Source: Deltaproteobacteria bacterium
Lineage (GTDB): Bacteria > Myxococcota > Kuafuiibacteriia > Kuafuiibacteriales > Kuafuiibacteriaceae
Assembly (NCBI GenBank): GCA_016713425.1
Contig: JADJPE010000005.1
Location: 6,422,501-6,486,500 of the forward strand
Reading direction: 5' to 3'
DNA: 64,000 nucleotides
Positions 19,293-27,536 of this stretch are shown here, piece after piece (the stretch's first letter is position 1; each line of letters opens with the position of its first letter). Position numbers and translations under genes: made by a program. The notes beneath the pieces were generated by a model. That model did no database searches, was not told where the DNA came from, and saw only the letters and a list, made by a program, of their open reading frames with translations.

Positions 19293-20722
19293 TGAGCAAA
19301 GCGCGCAGACACCTCGGCCCGAAACTGCTCGAGCGCCGACTGGGCATCAACGACCGCTTGCTCTCTTTCCTCGACCAGCGCCGTGGCTTCGTCAAATGCT
19401 TTTTCGGCACGCGCGCGGTCCCCAAACATATACTTAGGGTCTGACGTCACGGTCTTGAGCGTTCGCTCGACGCTCACGAGGTTCTTCCTCGCGCGGGCCA
19501 GCGCCGATTTGGCGCGTTCAAGGTCTTGATCGAGCCTTTTCGCTTCGCGTTTTTCCTCAGGCGTAAGCGGCATAGCCGTGACGGGGAGCTGCTTGAGGTT
19601 CACGGAGATCTTCGACTTCAGGTCACGGGCCTTGACGGCCAGCTTATGCGTCCGATAGCCCGGCTTCTGGATCTCGAGGGCGATTCGCCCCGTCAGCGGC
19701 ACCGTGAGCTCGTACACCGGCGTCTTGCCAACCGAAGCTCCATCGAGGAGGACGTCCGCGCCCGCCGGCTCGCTCACAACATCGATCGTCTTGGCCTTCG
19801 CCAGTTTGAAGACCCGTCGCAGGTCGGCGCCCTCTTCCGCGACGATCTTCTCCGACAACTTCAGATGCCCACTGAGCTCGAGGGCGATGTCGGCCGACTC
19901 GCCCACAATCATCGCGGGAAGTTGACGGGGCGTGAGACCAAGACTCTTGCCATTGAGGAACAAGTCGGCGCCAGGCGGCTCGGAATCGATTTCAAACGTC
20001 AGTGTCTTCTTGAGCGTAAAGGAGACCGACGCCACGCGGCTCGCCTCCGGGATTCTGAGCTCGCTTTCGGCCGGGAAAGGCCGATGCCCGGTGAGCTCGA
20101 CGGAAACGCGGTGCGGATCGGACACGACGAGGCCTGGAACCTCGGCCGGCGTCTTGAGCGAGGTCCGTTTGCCATCGACGAAGATCGTCGCCCCCGGAGG
20201 CTCCGACGTCACCGTAATCGCGCCGAGCGGCGGAGGGGGCGGAGCCCCCGGCTCGCGCAGCAAATACATGGCCGCGCCGCCGCCCAGCGCAGCGAGAACC
20301 AGAATCCCACCGAGTAGGGGAAAAAGCGGAATCCCGCGCGGAGGCGTCGTCGCGGAAGCCGCGAGCTGATTGAACATCTCGGGTTTGAAGGTATCGTTGA
20401 GCGGCGCCCCGGACGTGTCTGCGCTTCCGAGAAGTCGACCTTGAGCTGGCGAGGGCAGCTTGAGGGCGCCGCCCGACGCCGCGGACCCCACAGGTGCGGC
20501 CGCTCGGTGGTCCTGCTTCCGCCCGACATCGGCCGGAGAAATGTCCATATACGTCGAGGCCACCTCGTGGGATGCCGCATTCTTGTGGACGATCTCCATG
20601 AGATCGCCGGGCTTCCCATCGAGCGCGACATCGTCGAGGACGTCGGACCAGCCCGCCGCGCGATCCTTGGGATCTGCGCCACCACCATCCGGTGAACTGG
20701 GTTTGAGATCTTCGTCGGCCAT
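19289..20722 (-). CDS. PEGA-repeat single-pass membrane protein
   Basis: About 477 residues from the ATG at 20722 (a TTG 66 bases upstream is also in frame). A long soluble acidic N-terminus is followed by one membrane span (PLLGGILVLAALGGGAAMYL, about residues 133-152) and three PEGA repeats, each beginning with a block like SEPPGATIFVDGK, SEPPGADLFLNGK or SEPAGADVLLDGA. The C-terminus is a charged helix with coiled-coil character. PEGA domains are small beta domains often found in envelope proteins of this phylum; here they would be extracytoplasmic. It is the first gene of a coupled trio with the ParA-like ATPase and the glycosyltransferase. The ribosome-binding site (gagaag) is weak. Confidence 0.82.
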   Translation of the reverse strand: MADEDLKPSSPDGGGADPKDRAAGWSDVLDDVALDGKPGDLMEIVHKNAASHEVASTYMDISPADVGRKQDHRAAAPVGSAASGGALKLPSPAQGRLLGSADTSGAPLNDTFKPEMFNQLAASATTPPRGIPLFPLLGGILVLAALGGGAAMYLLREPGAPPPPPLGAITVTSEPPGATIFVDGKRTSLKTPAEVPGLVVSDPHRVSVELTGHRPFPAESELRIPEASRVASVSFTLKKTLTFEIDSEPPGADLFLNGKSLGLTPRQLPAMIVGESADIALELSGHLKLSEKIVAEEGADLRRVFKLAKAKTIDVVSEPAGADVLLDGASVGKTPVYELTVPLTGRIALEIQKPGYRTHKLAVKARDLKSKISVNLKQLPVTAMPLTPEEKREAKRLDQDLERAKSALARARKNLVSVERTLKTVTSDPKYMFGDRARAEKAFDEATALVEEREQAVVDAQSALEQFRAEVSARFAQ

Positions 20723-20825
20723 ATCTTCTCGTCCCGTCGGCCTGCCCGGGCGTCGGGCAAGGTCCGTCGGCAGCGATGGTACCAGCAATCAGGCGCAGGT
20801 CTAGAGCACCACCCAAGGTGATCCA

Positions 20826-20869
20826 GACGCGGAGAGACGCGGAGAGACGCGGAGAGACGCGGAGAGACG
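20826..20869. repeat. 10-bp array (gacgcggaga) ahead of the GT-C gene
   Basis: Four and a bit copies of a 10-bp unit (acgcggagag) lie in the divergent gap, 30 bases before the plus-strand glycosyltransferase start. Each unit contains ggag or gagag, so the array repeats a Shine-Dalgarno-like core. Confidence 0.88.
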
Positions 20870-20899
20870 GGATGGTCGCAAAAGCAGCCAGCGCCTGAT

Positions 20900-22564
20900 A
20901 TGGCTCCCCAGGTGCGTGCGTGGAGAGTATTCGGTGCCAAGGCCCCCGAAGGCACTCACCCTCCACGACGGCAGGCGGCGATCTTGGCGATTGGCATACT
21001 TCTTATCGCCTTGGCGGCGGTGCGCATCCTCGCCACCGGCTCCGCGCGTTTTACAGGCGACGAGAGCGACGATTGGTCGCACGCGCGACGCATTGTCGCG
21101 GGGACTGAGCGTCCCGCCTACGGTCAACCGATCACCGGAAGCGAAGCGAAGCTGCCGGGACCGAGCTACTACTATTTCTTCGCCAGCGCACAGAGTCTGG
21201 GGCGCTCTCCCCGCATCGGGAGTGTCTTTGTGGCGCTTCTGCATGGCCTCTGTGCGCTCCTTCTCGCCGTCGTCTTGTGGCGATCGATCGGCGCACGCGC
21301 CGCACTTGTCGGGACCGCGCTGCTCCTGTTCGCACCCTGGGACGTTCTGTATGGCGATCGCATCTGGGGGAGCACGACCGTGCCCATCCTCGGAACACTC
21401 GGGCTCTTTGGCGCATTCAAGGCGCGGAGCTCAGGCGTGTGGCTTGCCCTCGGGCTCTTTGCCTGCCTGATTCTTCCCCAGTTCCACCTCTCGACGCCTG
21501 TACTCTGGATCGCTTGCCTCACAGTGGTCCTCCTTCGGCCTCCGACGACGCGGCCATGGTTCCCGGTGCTCGCGGGCATCGCGATGGCCACGTTGACGTA
21601 CGTGCCCATGATCCGAGCCGAGCTCGAAAGCGGCTTCGCCAACACGCGCGCGATCCTGGCCCAGACCACGCACCCGAACGCCCAGTCGCCTCATCCTTGG
21701 CTCTCGCCCTTCGAGGTGCTCTGGTACGCGATCCTCTATTCGACGAGCGAGATCAGCTACCATTTCGGCCGAGGCTATTGGGGGGGATACGACGACGTCG
21801 CGCGCTACTTGACCCTAACTGGGTGGCGAGCGGCGTTTGAAGACCTCGGAGGCTGGCTCTTCTCCATCAACGTCCTCTCCATCGTACTGGCCGCGGCAGC
21901 ATGGGTATACAGCGCGTTCGTCAGCATACGCGCGTTCTGGCGCCTCCTGAAGACGCGACAGCGAAGCGCAGTGACCGACGCCGAGGTTGTACTCCTCGCC
22001 GTGTTCTCAGGATTCATCGCGGCCGGCACGTTGCTCTTCCTCAGTCGCCGACTCTTCTTCCCACACTACGCGAACATCCTGATGCCGATGGCGCTCTGTC
22101 CAACGGTCTTCGCGATCCAGCGCGCCCTCGCCCAAGACCGCCCACGGTTGCTGCGCGTCGTCGCCGCGACCAGCCTCGTCATCAGCGTGGGTGCGATGGC
22201 CTGGTCGACCTCGCGATATTACGGTCGCATCGACAGCCTCAACGGACTCACCAACACGCGCGCGCTCGTACGGATCGTCGCCGACGAGCACCAACCGGTC
22301 TCCGTCCGCTTCACGCATTTCAATAACGAGTTCGCTTGGAACAAGCTTCTCGAGTACGAGCTCGGGAGCGACGTCCGCGTTCAGCCGAACGCGCGTGTCT
22401 CATTTACGGTTCACAACCGCAACCCCTTCGAGGGCACGCCGCCGCAAGACGGTTTCGTCGTCGGATCGGTCTTGATGACGCGCCGGGGCCCGCCGCGACC
22501 AGAGAAGGCTGCCCACGCTCGAACGGAAGCCCAGCCCATCAACACCGTACTCCACACGCGCTGA
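20900..22564 (+). CDS. GT-C membrane glycosyltransferase (family 39/ArnT-like)
   Basis: This 554-residue polytopic protein resembles ArnT/PMT-type enzymes that transfer sugars from polyprenyl phosphates. After a first membrane span (AILAIGILLIALAAV) comes the first-loop acidic motif FTGDESDDWSHAR, the usual place of the catalytic Asp in GT-C enzymes. About ten hydrophobic spans follow, and a short soluble tail ends the protein. It is monocistronic and divergent from the PEGA operon. The family 2 glycosyltransferase of that operon could supply its lipid-linked sugar (inference). The substrate is unknown. Confidence 0.82.
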   Translation: MAPQVRAWRVFGAKAPEGTHPPRRQAAILAIGILLIALAAVRILATGSARFTGDESDDWSHARRIVAGTERPAYGQPITGSEAKLPGPSYYYFFASAQSLGRSPRIGSVFVALLHGLCALLLAVVLWRSIGARAALVGTALLLFAPWDVLYGDRIWGSTTVPILGTLGLFGAFKARSSGVWLALGLFACLILPQFHLSTPVLWIACLTVVLLRPPTTRPWFPVLAGIAMATLTYVPMIRAELESGFANTRAILAQTTHPNAQSPHPWLSPFEVLWYAILYSTSEISYHFGRGYWGGYDDVARYLTLTGWRAAFEDLGGWLFSINVLSIVLAAAAWVYSAFVSIRAFWRLLKTRQRSAVTDAEVVLLAVFSGFIAAGTLLFLSRRLFFPHYANILMPMALCPTVFAIQRALAQDRPRLLRVVAATSLVISVGAMAWSTSRYYGRIDSLNGLTNTRALVRIVADEHQPVSVRFTHFNNEFAWNKLLEYELGSDVRVQPNARVSFTVHNRNPFEGTPPQDGFVVGSVLMTRRGPPRPEKAAHARTEAQPINTVLHTR

Positions 22565-22608
22565 GGAAAACCGAAGCCGGAACCGCGGCCCACGCGGATC
22601 CGCACCAC

Positions 22609-22632
22609 GCTCATGCTCATGCTCATGCTCAT
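22609..22632. repeat. gctcat hexamer array between convergent genes
   Basis: Four copies of gctcat end two bases before the complement of the PilZ gene's stop codon, in the gap between the convergent GT-C and PilZ genes. Confidence 0.85.
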
Positions 22633-22634
22633 AT

Positions 22635-23753
22635 TCATAGAGCGGCGCGCGGGTTCGACTCCGGTCTACACGCGACGGAGACGCCGATCGCCCGCAGCAG
22701 GTCCGCTCGAATCTGAGCAACCTGGGCAAGCACGTCGTCCGGCGATCCGGCGGCCGTCTCCGTCAACGAGGTGCAAAGATCGAGCGCCGCTGAATACGCC
22801 ATTTCGGCGTCACGGTTCAGGGCTTGACGCCCGAGATCAATGCGCATGCGAATCGTGGTCTCGGCCCAAGTGCAGGACGGCTGGCCGAGAAGCATCCGAA
22901 CTTCTTCGCGCACGAGCGACGTTCGAATTCGCTCGAGCCAGCGAGGCAGAGCCATCGATTCTTCCTTGCGCACGACGGCCCGCAGCATGTCGAAGTACGT
23001 GAAGTTCGCGGATTCGTCGTGTCCAAGCTCGCGGACCAGGTCGAGCGTCTGAGTTCCAGCTCCGTATCGGGGCGCCCGAACGCGACCCCATGTTTCCTGG
23101 ACCTGCTTCTGTTCGGCATAAACCTCGGCGAGCACACGCTCTCGATCTTCCGGCGTGAGAGAAACGAAGGACAGTCCGGCCGCCGAGCGGCCTTCGAACT
23201 CGAATGTTCGAACCACGGCCGCCGTCACCGTGACGAGGCGTGAGCCAACATCGAACGTGAGCTCCGCACGATCGCCGCGACGAGCGCGAGGAAAGCCGAC
23301 CAGCGAGATGCCGGAGACGCTGAGATCGATCGAATCCAGAAACCGTGTTCGACCGTCGAACTGCGTATCGACCACGGAACGCCAAGGAATGCGTCCATGG
23401 ACTCGAAAAGGAATGCCTGTAACCTCGGATATTGCAGCCACGACCCCGGCCCGATCGTGCACCCCGACCAAGCCCAAAGCCCCGGCGTCCCGAAAAACCT
23501 CGACACTGGACCAGCGCTCAAGCTCGTGAATCAAAACCAGCGTCGCCGGCCCAACGCTTCGGTTGGCCTCCAGGTAGGAGAGCGCAAAGGCATCGCTGGT
23601 CAGCACCAGCGGAGGGCGAACAACGCGCGTAACCGCACTCGCCTCATCGAGCGACATCGCCCAACGCAGGTCTACGTCATCCCGAATGAGAAGTTCGAAG
23701 GCGGCGTCTTCGACGTCGCCGTACACGAGAATAGCAACGCGACCGCTCGCCAT
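22635..23753 (-). CDS. PilZ-domain protein with receiver-like N-terminus
   Basis: About 372 residues from the ATG at 23753; an in-frame TTG at 23831 would add 26. The first ~110 residues (VAILVYGDVEDAAFELLI, VLTSDAFALSYL) have the alternating pattern of a response-regulator fold, but no phosphorylatable Asp can be picked with confidence. A PilZ-like beta domain follows (about 130-215) with TRFLDSIDLSVSGISLVGF, resembling the DxSxxG part of c-di-GMP-binding PilZ; the N-terminal RxxxR motif is unclear. The C-terminal third is helical and unrecognised. It converges on the GT-C gene. A role in c-di-GMP-linked envelope or motility control is likely but not shown. Confidence 0.72.
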   Translation of the reverse strand: MASGRVAILVYGDVEDAAFELLIRDDVDLRWAMSLDEASAVTRVVRPPLVLTSDAFALSYLEANRSVGPATLVLIHELERWSSVEVFRDAGALGLVGVHDRAGVVAAISEVTGIPFRVHGRIPWRSVVDTQFDGRTRFLDSIDLSVSGISLVGFPRARRGDRAELTFDVGSRLVTVTAAVVRTFEFEGRSAAGLSFVSLTPEDRERVLAEVYAEQKQVQETWGRVRAPRYGAGTQTLDLVRELGHDESANFTYFDMLRAVVRKEESMALPRWLERIRTSLVREEVRMLLGQPSCTWAETTIRMRIDLGRQALNRDAEMAYSAALDLCTSLTETAAGSPDDVLAQVAQIRADLLRAIGVSVACRPESNPRAAL

Positions 23754-23858
23754 CCTTACTTGCTCGCCCTCACCGCCGGACGAAACCGAAGGTGATATTG
23801 TTTGCGTCTCACACTTCGGCTGGACCCGCAAGGTCTTGACCCGCGCCCCGCTGACCTA

Positions 23859-23913
23859 AGTCAAGGCTGAGTCAAGGCCGAGTCAAAGCTACGTCAAGGC
23901 TGAGTCAAGGCTG
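23859..23913. repeat. 11-bp tandem array (agtcaaggctg) over the stop of the 336-aa gene
   Basis: Five full 11-bp units with a partial sixth. The complement of the stop codon of the unknown 336-aa gene (23905-23907) lies inside a unit, so the array appears to be repeated duplication of the gene end. Confidence 0.9.
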
Positions 23914-24915
23914 AGCAAGGCCGTGGTCAGCCTCATCGAGATGGAGCCCCAAGTCCCCCAGGCCGACCCGCGAACGTCCTGGAAAATACGAAGGCCGGAA
24001 CCTCAGAGGTCGACGGGACGTCGACATCGCCACAAACCAGAAAGCCGGCCTGCTTCCGAGTCCCTGCATCGAAAGCCAGCGCCTCCCCGAACGGGCGGAA
24101 GGAGTCTCGAGGTAACGAAGGGCGTCCACGCCTTCAGACACGCCCCATAGAGCGACCTCCCGCAGGTGCCGGCGCTGAACCCGTGGCCCCACCTCCTGGC
24201 TCGCCGTCTCGAGGAGCTCAACCACCCGACGTCCCGTGGGTGTGACCAGACGGCGGATGATCGCGAACGCATCGTATCCCTGGCCCGGCCGTTCCTTGTA
24301 GCCTAGGAAGCGACAGTCGGATCCGGGGCCGCCGTACTGGCGAAGCATCTCGCGGGCGGATTTCAGGACGGCCAAGTTCATGCCGCTGGACGACCCGGTG
24401 AGGATCCGCTCCGCGTGCGCCATCGTGCTCGCGTCGATCTCGGCTTCGAAGAGCCGGGGCCGAAGCCGGCAGAACTCTCGTGCAAGCCGACGGATCTGAA
24501 CACCCGCATGCGACGTGGAGGTCCCGCCCACGGGCTCCAGTCCAAGGGTCTGCTCGCGGACCGAGAGCGGAAAGAGGGGCGACAGCCCCATGGCCCGGGC
24601 CGCATCGAGCTGAGAGCTACGCACAGATGCGTACAGAATCTCAATGTTCGCATCGAGGAGATGATCAAGAAGACGTTGAAATAGAAGGCGACCGCTCGGG
24701 CCGCTGTCGGTCATCGCCGCGAGCGACGGAATCGAAAGGCGCGCTGCGGGGACCACATCGCCGAACAAGCGAAGCCGCGAACGGTGGGACAAGGAAAACT
24801 GCTCGATGGTCCCCGCGTCCCAGGACACAACGGTCTCGAGAAACGCTGGGCTCGCCGAGTGAGGCCGCGCGCCCTGGAGAAATCGGTGGCTCGAATGGCG
24901 GAGTCGTGTACGCAT
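23905..24915 (-). CDS. Hypothetical 336-aa protein, possibly GNAT-like
   Basis: I do not recognise this protein with confidence. It is soluble, basic and without a signal peptide. The segment HLLDANIEILYASVRSSQLDA followed by ARAMGLSPLF resembles the late part of a GNAT/FemAB acyltransferase fold, where a variable substrate helix precedes a GF-like motif, but no acetyl-CoA loop is clear. The C-terminus ends with an Asp/Glu-containing LGLHLDEADHG. GGAAG 6-7 bases before the ATG is a good ribosome-binding site and supports the start. A palindrome-rich, relatively AT-rich promoter region lies upstream. Its stop codon lies in an 11-bp tandem array. Confidence 0.6.
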   Translation of the reverse strand: MRTRLRHSSHRFLQGARPHSASPAFLETVVSWDAGTIEQFSLSHRSRLRLFGDVVPAARLSIPSLAAMTDSGPSGRLLFQRLLDHLLDANIEILYASVRSSQLDAARAMGLSPLFPLSVREQTLGLEPVGGTSTSHAGVQIRRLAREFCRLRPRLFEAEIDASTMAHAERILTGSSSGMNLAVLKSAREMLRQYGGPGSDCRFLGYKERPGQGYDAFAIIRRLVTPTGRRVVELLETASQEVGPRVQRRHLREVALWGVSEGVDALRYLETPSARSGRRWLSMQGLGSRPAFWFVAMSTSRRPLRFRPSYFPGRSRVGLGDLGLHLDEADHGLAQP

Positions 24916-24930
24916 ACGGATCTTCCGACC

Positions 24931-24952
24931 TACATGTATGACAATACGTCAT
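24931..24952 (-). promoter_or_regulatory. Candidate operator: tacatgta and ATGAC-N5-GTCAT
   Basis: Just upstream of the 336-aa gene lie the perfect palindrome tacatgta (24931-24938) and the inverted repeat atgac-aatac-gtcat (24938-24952). Their place 16 to 37 bases before the start codon suits a repressor site. This is seen in sequence only; no regulator is known. Confidence 0.3.
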
Positions 24953-25085
24953 TCGCGCAATGCCTATTGTCTGTGCACAAACGATCAGTAGGTGGATACG
25001 CTAGTCGGTCGTCGTTCCGCCTGGCCGATGGGCGTCCAAACAAAGAAGGGCCGAGGCGAAGGACGAGGAGAGCGCGTCGCATCCT

Positions 25086-25376
25086 CTAAGCGGTTAATTT
25101 TCTTTCGATTTCAGCCGTCGTGAGACCTTCGATCCGTACCCTTTTTGCGCGGCTTCCATGCCCAGAGATCAGTGTTAACGATGTTTTTCGGATCCCGAGC
25201 TGCTCAGCCAAGATGTCCAGCAGCGCCCGGTTTGCGGCCCCGTCTGCGGGCGGCGCCGCGAGCTGAATCCTCAGCCGGTCTCCGTGCAGGCCGACAACCC
25301 GAGACCTCGCAGCTCTCGGGACGGCAAGAACATCGATCTCATGCCCGCCCTGCTTCTCGTGAATCCAGGCCGCCAC
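25086..25376 (-). CDS. yggU: DUF167 (YggU) family protein
   Basis: This is a 96-residue protein from an inferred GTG start 8 bases after the divIVA stop; a longer frame upstream would lie wholly inside divIVA and is unlikely. The family motifs are visible: IDVLAVPRAARSRVVGLHGD, LRIQLAAPPADGAANRALL and LTLISGHGSRAKRVRIEGL. Its biochemical role is unknown, but yggU is widely linked with yggS, proC and division genes, exactly the neighbours here. It is probably the last gene of the maf-yggS-divIVA-yggU unit. Confidence 0.82.
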   Translation of the reverse strand: MAAWIHEKQGGHEIDVLAVPRAARSRVVGLHGDRLRIQLAAPPADGAANRALLDILAEQLGIRKTSLTLISGHGSRAKRVRIEGLTTAEIERKLTA

Positions 25377-25383
25377 GTTTGGG

Positions 25384-26016
25384 TCAGCGGTCGCCGCCGC
25401 GCGGCGCAAGCAGGTCGTGCTCGGGAAGCTCGGTTCGAACCGTCTTCTCACGGATGTTGACGACGCCCGTTTGCTTGGCCTCGTTGTCATCAGCCCCGGC
25501 GTCTTGCGCAACCCGTCGACCTCGGCGGGCCAAGATCGCGACCGAAGCGTCCACTTCGGCACCGCCCTCGCGCTCGGCCAACGCATCTAAGAGCTTGGTA
25601 TGCGTCGCGATCGTGGAACGGAGACCGATCTCGAACTGTGCCTTTTGCCGCCGAAGCTCCTCGATGTCTTCCATCACGCGCACCAATCGAGTGTGGGCGT
25701 TCTGAATGATTTGCTCGGCCTGAGACTCAGCCTGGGCGATGACGATCTCCGCTTCTTTGCGGGCGTTTTGCTTGATGTCTTCGGTGATTCGAGTCGCCGT
25801 GACCATCGTTTCCTTGAGCGTTCGCTCACGCTCTCGGTGCTCATGAAGTTCGACGTCGCGGCGACGCAGGTCATCGCGCAACGAACGGTTCTCGCGGATC
25901 AGCTCCTCGACGTCGTTGGCGAGAACATCGAGAAACGCATCCACCTCTTTGACATCGAAGCCCCAGAAGGACGTCCGAAATTGCTGCTGCTGTATATCCA
26001 GCGGGGTCAGCTTCAT
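25384..26016 (-). CDS. divIVA: DivIVA-domain protein
   Basis: This 210-residue protein begins MKLTPLDIQQQQFRTSFWGF, the classic DivIVA N-terminus that binds curved membrane. DVKEVDAFLDVLANDVEELI and a long coiled coil (about 35-145) follow, with an alanine-rich heptad region (KEAEIVIAQAESQAEQII). The last 60 residues are low-complexity and unrecognised. DivIVA proteins mark poles or division sites and recruit growth machinery. It sits in the yggS/yggU cluster, as in many bacteria. The start is ATG. Confidence 0.88.
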   Translation of the reverse strand: MKLTPLDIQQQQFRTSFWGFDVKEVDAFLDVLANDVEELIRENRSLRDDLRRRDVELHEHRERERTLKETMVTATRITEDIKQNARKEAEIVIAQAESQAEQIIQNAHTRLVRVMEDIEELRRQKAQFEIGLRSTIATHTKLLDALAEREGGAEVDASVAILARRGRRVAQDAGADDNEAKQTGVVNIREKTVRTELPEHDLLAPRGGDR

Positions 26017-26086
26017 GGCCGCATGGTATCGGTCCGGGAGCCGCCGAGCAAACGTCCCGATAACCGAAGCGCTCGCTGGGCGAGCA

Positions 26087-26120
26087 CTCAGGCGCGTATT
26101 CGCGCGGGCGCTCAGGCGCG
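26087..26120. repeat. 24-bp imperfect duplication over the yggS stop
   Basis: The 10-bp block ctcaggcgcg occurs at 26087-26096 and 26111-26120 with similar flanks. The second copy contains the complement of the yggS stop codon. This is a weaker example than the other gene-end duplications. Confidence 0.6.
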
Positions 26121-26855
26121 TTCGCCAAAGATGGATGTCCCGACCCGAACGATGGTCGCCCCCTCGAGAATCGCGTCCTCAAAATCCGCGCTCATGCCCA
26201 TCGATAGCTCGGGCAAACGCACGCCGTGTGACCTTTCGAGGTCGTCGCGAAGCTCGCGGAGCTCAGCAAAATGACGACGGCCTTGTCCTTCTGGGGGGAT
26301 ACACATCAGCCCCCCGACGGTGACGGTCGGCAACGCCCCAAGGGCTGAGAGCAGCTCGGGGAGCTCATGTGTCAAAACGCCCGTCTTCGCGGGTTCGGCC
26401 GCGAGGTTCACTTCGACGAGGACGTGACACTTGACCGCGGCCGGCGCCGCGTCCTGCGCCGCGGCCTGCGCCGCGGCCTGCGCCGCCGCCTGCGCCGCCG
26501 CCCGCGCCAATGCTCGACCAATCCGCTCCGAATCGACCGAGTGGATCCAGGCGGCGGCGAGCGCGCGCCGAGCCTTGTTGCTCTGAAGATGACCGATCAG
26601 GTGCCATTCGAGGTCGCCGCCCGTGCCCCCCATATGCTCCAACGTCTCGAAACTCTTGGCTCGTGCCTCCATATTCTGCACGTAGTTCTCGCCGAAAGCC
26701 CGCTGACCGGCCTCATAGGCGGCCACGAGTCGTTCCAGGGGCTGAAACTTGCTGACCGCCACGAGCTTGACGGAGCCCGGCGCGCGTCCCGCCTTCCGGC
26801 AGGCCTCGGCCAATCGATCACGAACGCGAGCGAGGTTTTCGCGAACGTCGCTCAA
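26112..26855 (-). CDS. yggS: YggS-family PLP homeostasis protein
   Basis: This 247-residue PLP-binding TIM-barrel protein buffers pyridoxal phosphate and affects amino-acid pools. KLVAVSKFQPLERLVAAYEAG (near residue 29) holds the PLP-binding Lys. AFGENYVQN, EWHLIGHLQSNKA, GLMCIPPEGQG and SMGMSADFEDAI are all conserved. It appears to start with TTG, overlapping the maf stop in TTGA, which implies coupling. Five 12-bp units insert an Ala-Ala-Ala-Gln tract (about residues 116-135), absent from typical members. The C-terminal PLP-phosphate site RVGTSIFG is intact. Confidence 0.92.
   Translation of the reverse strand: MSDVRENLARVRDRLAEACRKAGRAPGSVKLVAVSKFQPLERLVAAYEAGQRAFGENYVQNMEARAKSFETLEHMGGTGGDLEWHLIGHLQSNKARRALAAAWIHSVDSERIGRALARAAAQAAAQAAAQAAAQDAAPAAVKCHVLVEVNLAAEPAKTGVLTHELPELLSALGALPTVTVGGLMCIPPEGQGRRHFAELRELRDDLERSHGVRLPELSMGMSADFEDAILEGATIVRVGTSIFGERA
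26449..26508 (-). repeat. 12-bp repeats (AAAQ) inside yggS
   Basis: Five 12-bp units of the type gcggcctgcgcc encode repeated Ala-Ala-Gln-Ala in a probable loop of YggS. Confidence 0.9.
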
Positions 26856-27427
26856 GCCACAACACCCGTCATCCGTAAGAGCCGCAAAGTCTCCTCGAGC
26901 GGCAGCCCCACGACGTTGGTATAGCTCCCCCGAATCTCGGCGACCAACGCGCCGCCGTCGCCCTGAATCCCGTAGGCGCCTGCTTTGTCCATCGGATCGC
27001 CCGTCTTGATGTATCGACGCGCTTCCTCCTGCGAGAACGCCCGAAAGCGCACCTCGGTCGAAACGACGTCGCTGAGCATCTCGTCACGCCCCGGTCGGCG
27101 CCATCTCAGCGCGATCGCCGTGTGAACCACGTGGGTTCGCCCGGCGAGGCGAAGCAGCATCTCCTCGGCGTGCTGTTCGTCGTCGGCTTTGCCGAGCGTT
27201 TCTCCGTCGAGCGCGACGATGGTGTCGGCCCCGAGCACAACCGACAATTCTCCTGGATCACTAGCAATCGCTTTGTGTGACGCCACGCGAAGGGCGTACG
27301 GGATGGGCAACTCATGCGGGAGCTTGCGCTCATCGATGTCGGCCGGAATAATCCTGGGCTCGAGACCGACGGCGGCGAGAAGCGCGCGACGACGCGGCGA
27401 CTTCGACGCCAGCACGAAGTTTGACAT
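26852..27427 (-). CDS. maf: Maf nucleotide pyrophosphatase
   Basis: This 191-residue house-cleaning enzyme hydrolyses non-canonical nucleoside triphosphates. FVLASKSPRRRALL at the N-terminus, the catalytic LGADTIVALDGETLGK near residue 68, AGRTHVVHTAIAL and DKAGAYGIQGDGGALV are the family signatures. The ATG at 27427 starts directly before the ASKSPRR motif; the longer upstream frame overlaps the divergent proC and is rejected. It overlaps yggS at its 3' end and is separated from proC by about 110 bases. Confidence 0.93.
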   Translation of the reverse strand: MSNFVLASKSPRRRALLAAVGLEPRIIPADIDERKLPHELPIPYALRVASHKAIASDPGELSVVLGADTIVALDGETLGKADDEQHAEEMLLRLAGRTHVVHTAIALRWRRPGRDEMLSDVVSTEVRFRAFSQEEARRYIKTGDPMDKAGAYGIQGDGGALVAEIRGSYTNVVGLPLEETLRLLRMTGVVA

Positions 27428-27536
27428 AGCCGTCGGAAATAGCCCTGGCCGCACGCAAGAGCAAGGCAAGATGCGCGCGGGATGGCCTCGACGTGAGCAT
27501 CGGGTCGCGATACGCACGGGCGGGACACGAGAAGCC

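Noticed and set aside
22645..22670. Possible tRNA T-arm (gggttcgactccggtc)
   Set aside because: No matching acceptor, D or anticodon arms are visible and the sequence is inside the PilZ coding end.
25377..25586. Longer N-terminus for the YggU protein
   Set aside because: The upstream frame lies inside divIVA and does not match the family; the protein family begins near the GTG at 25376.
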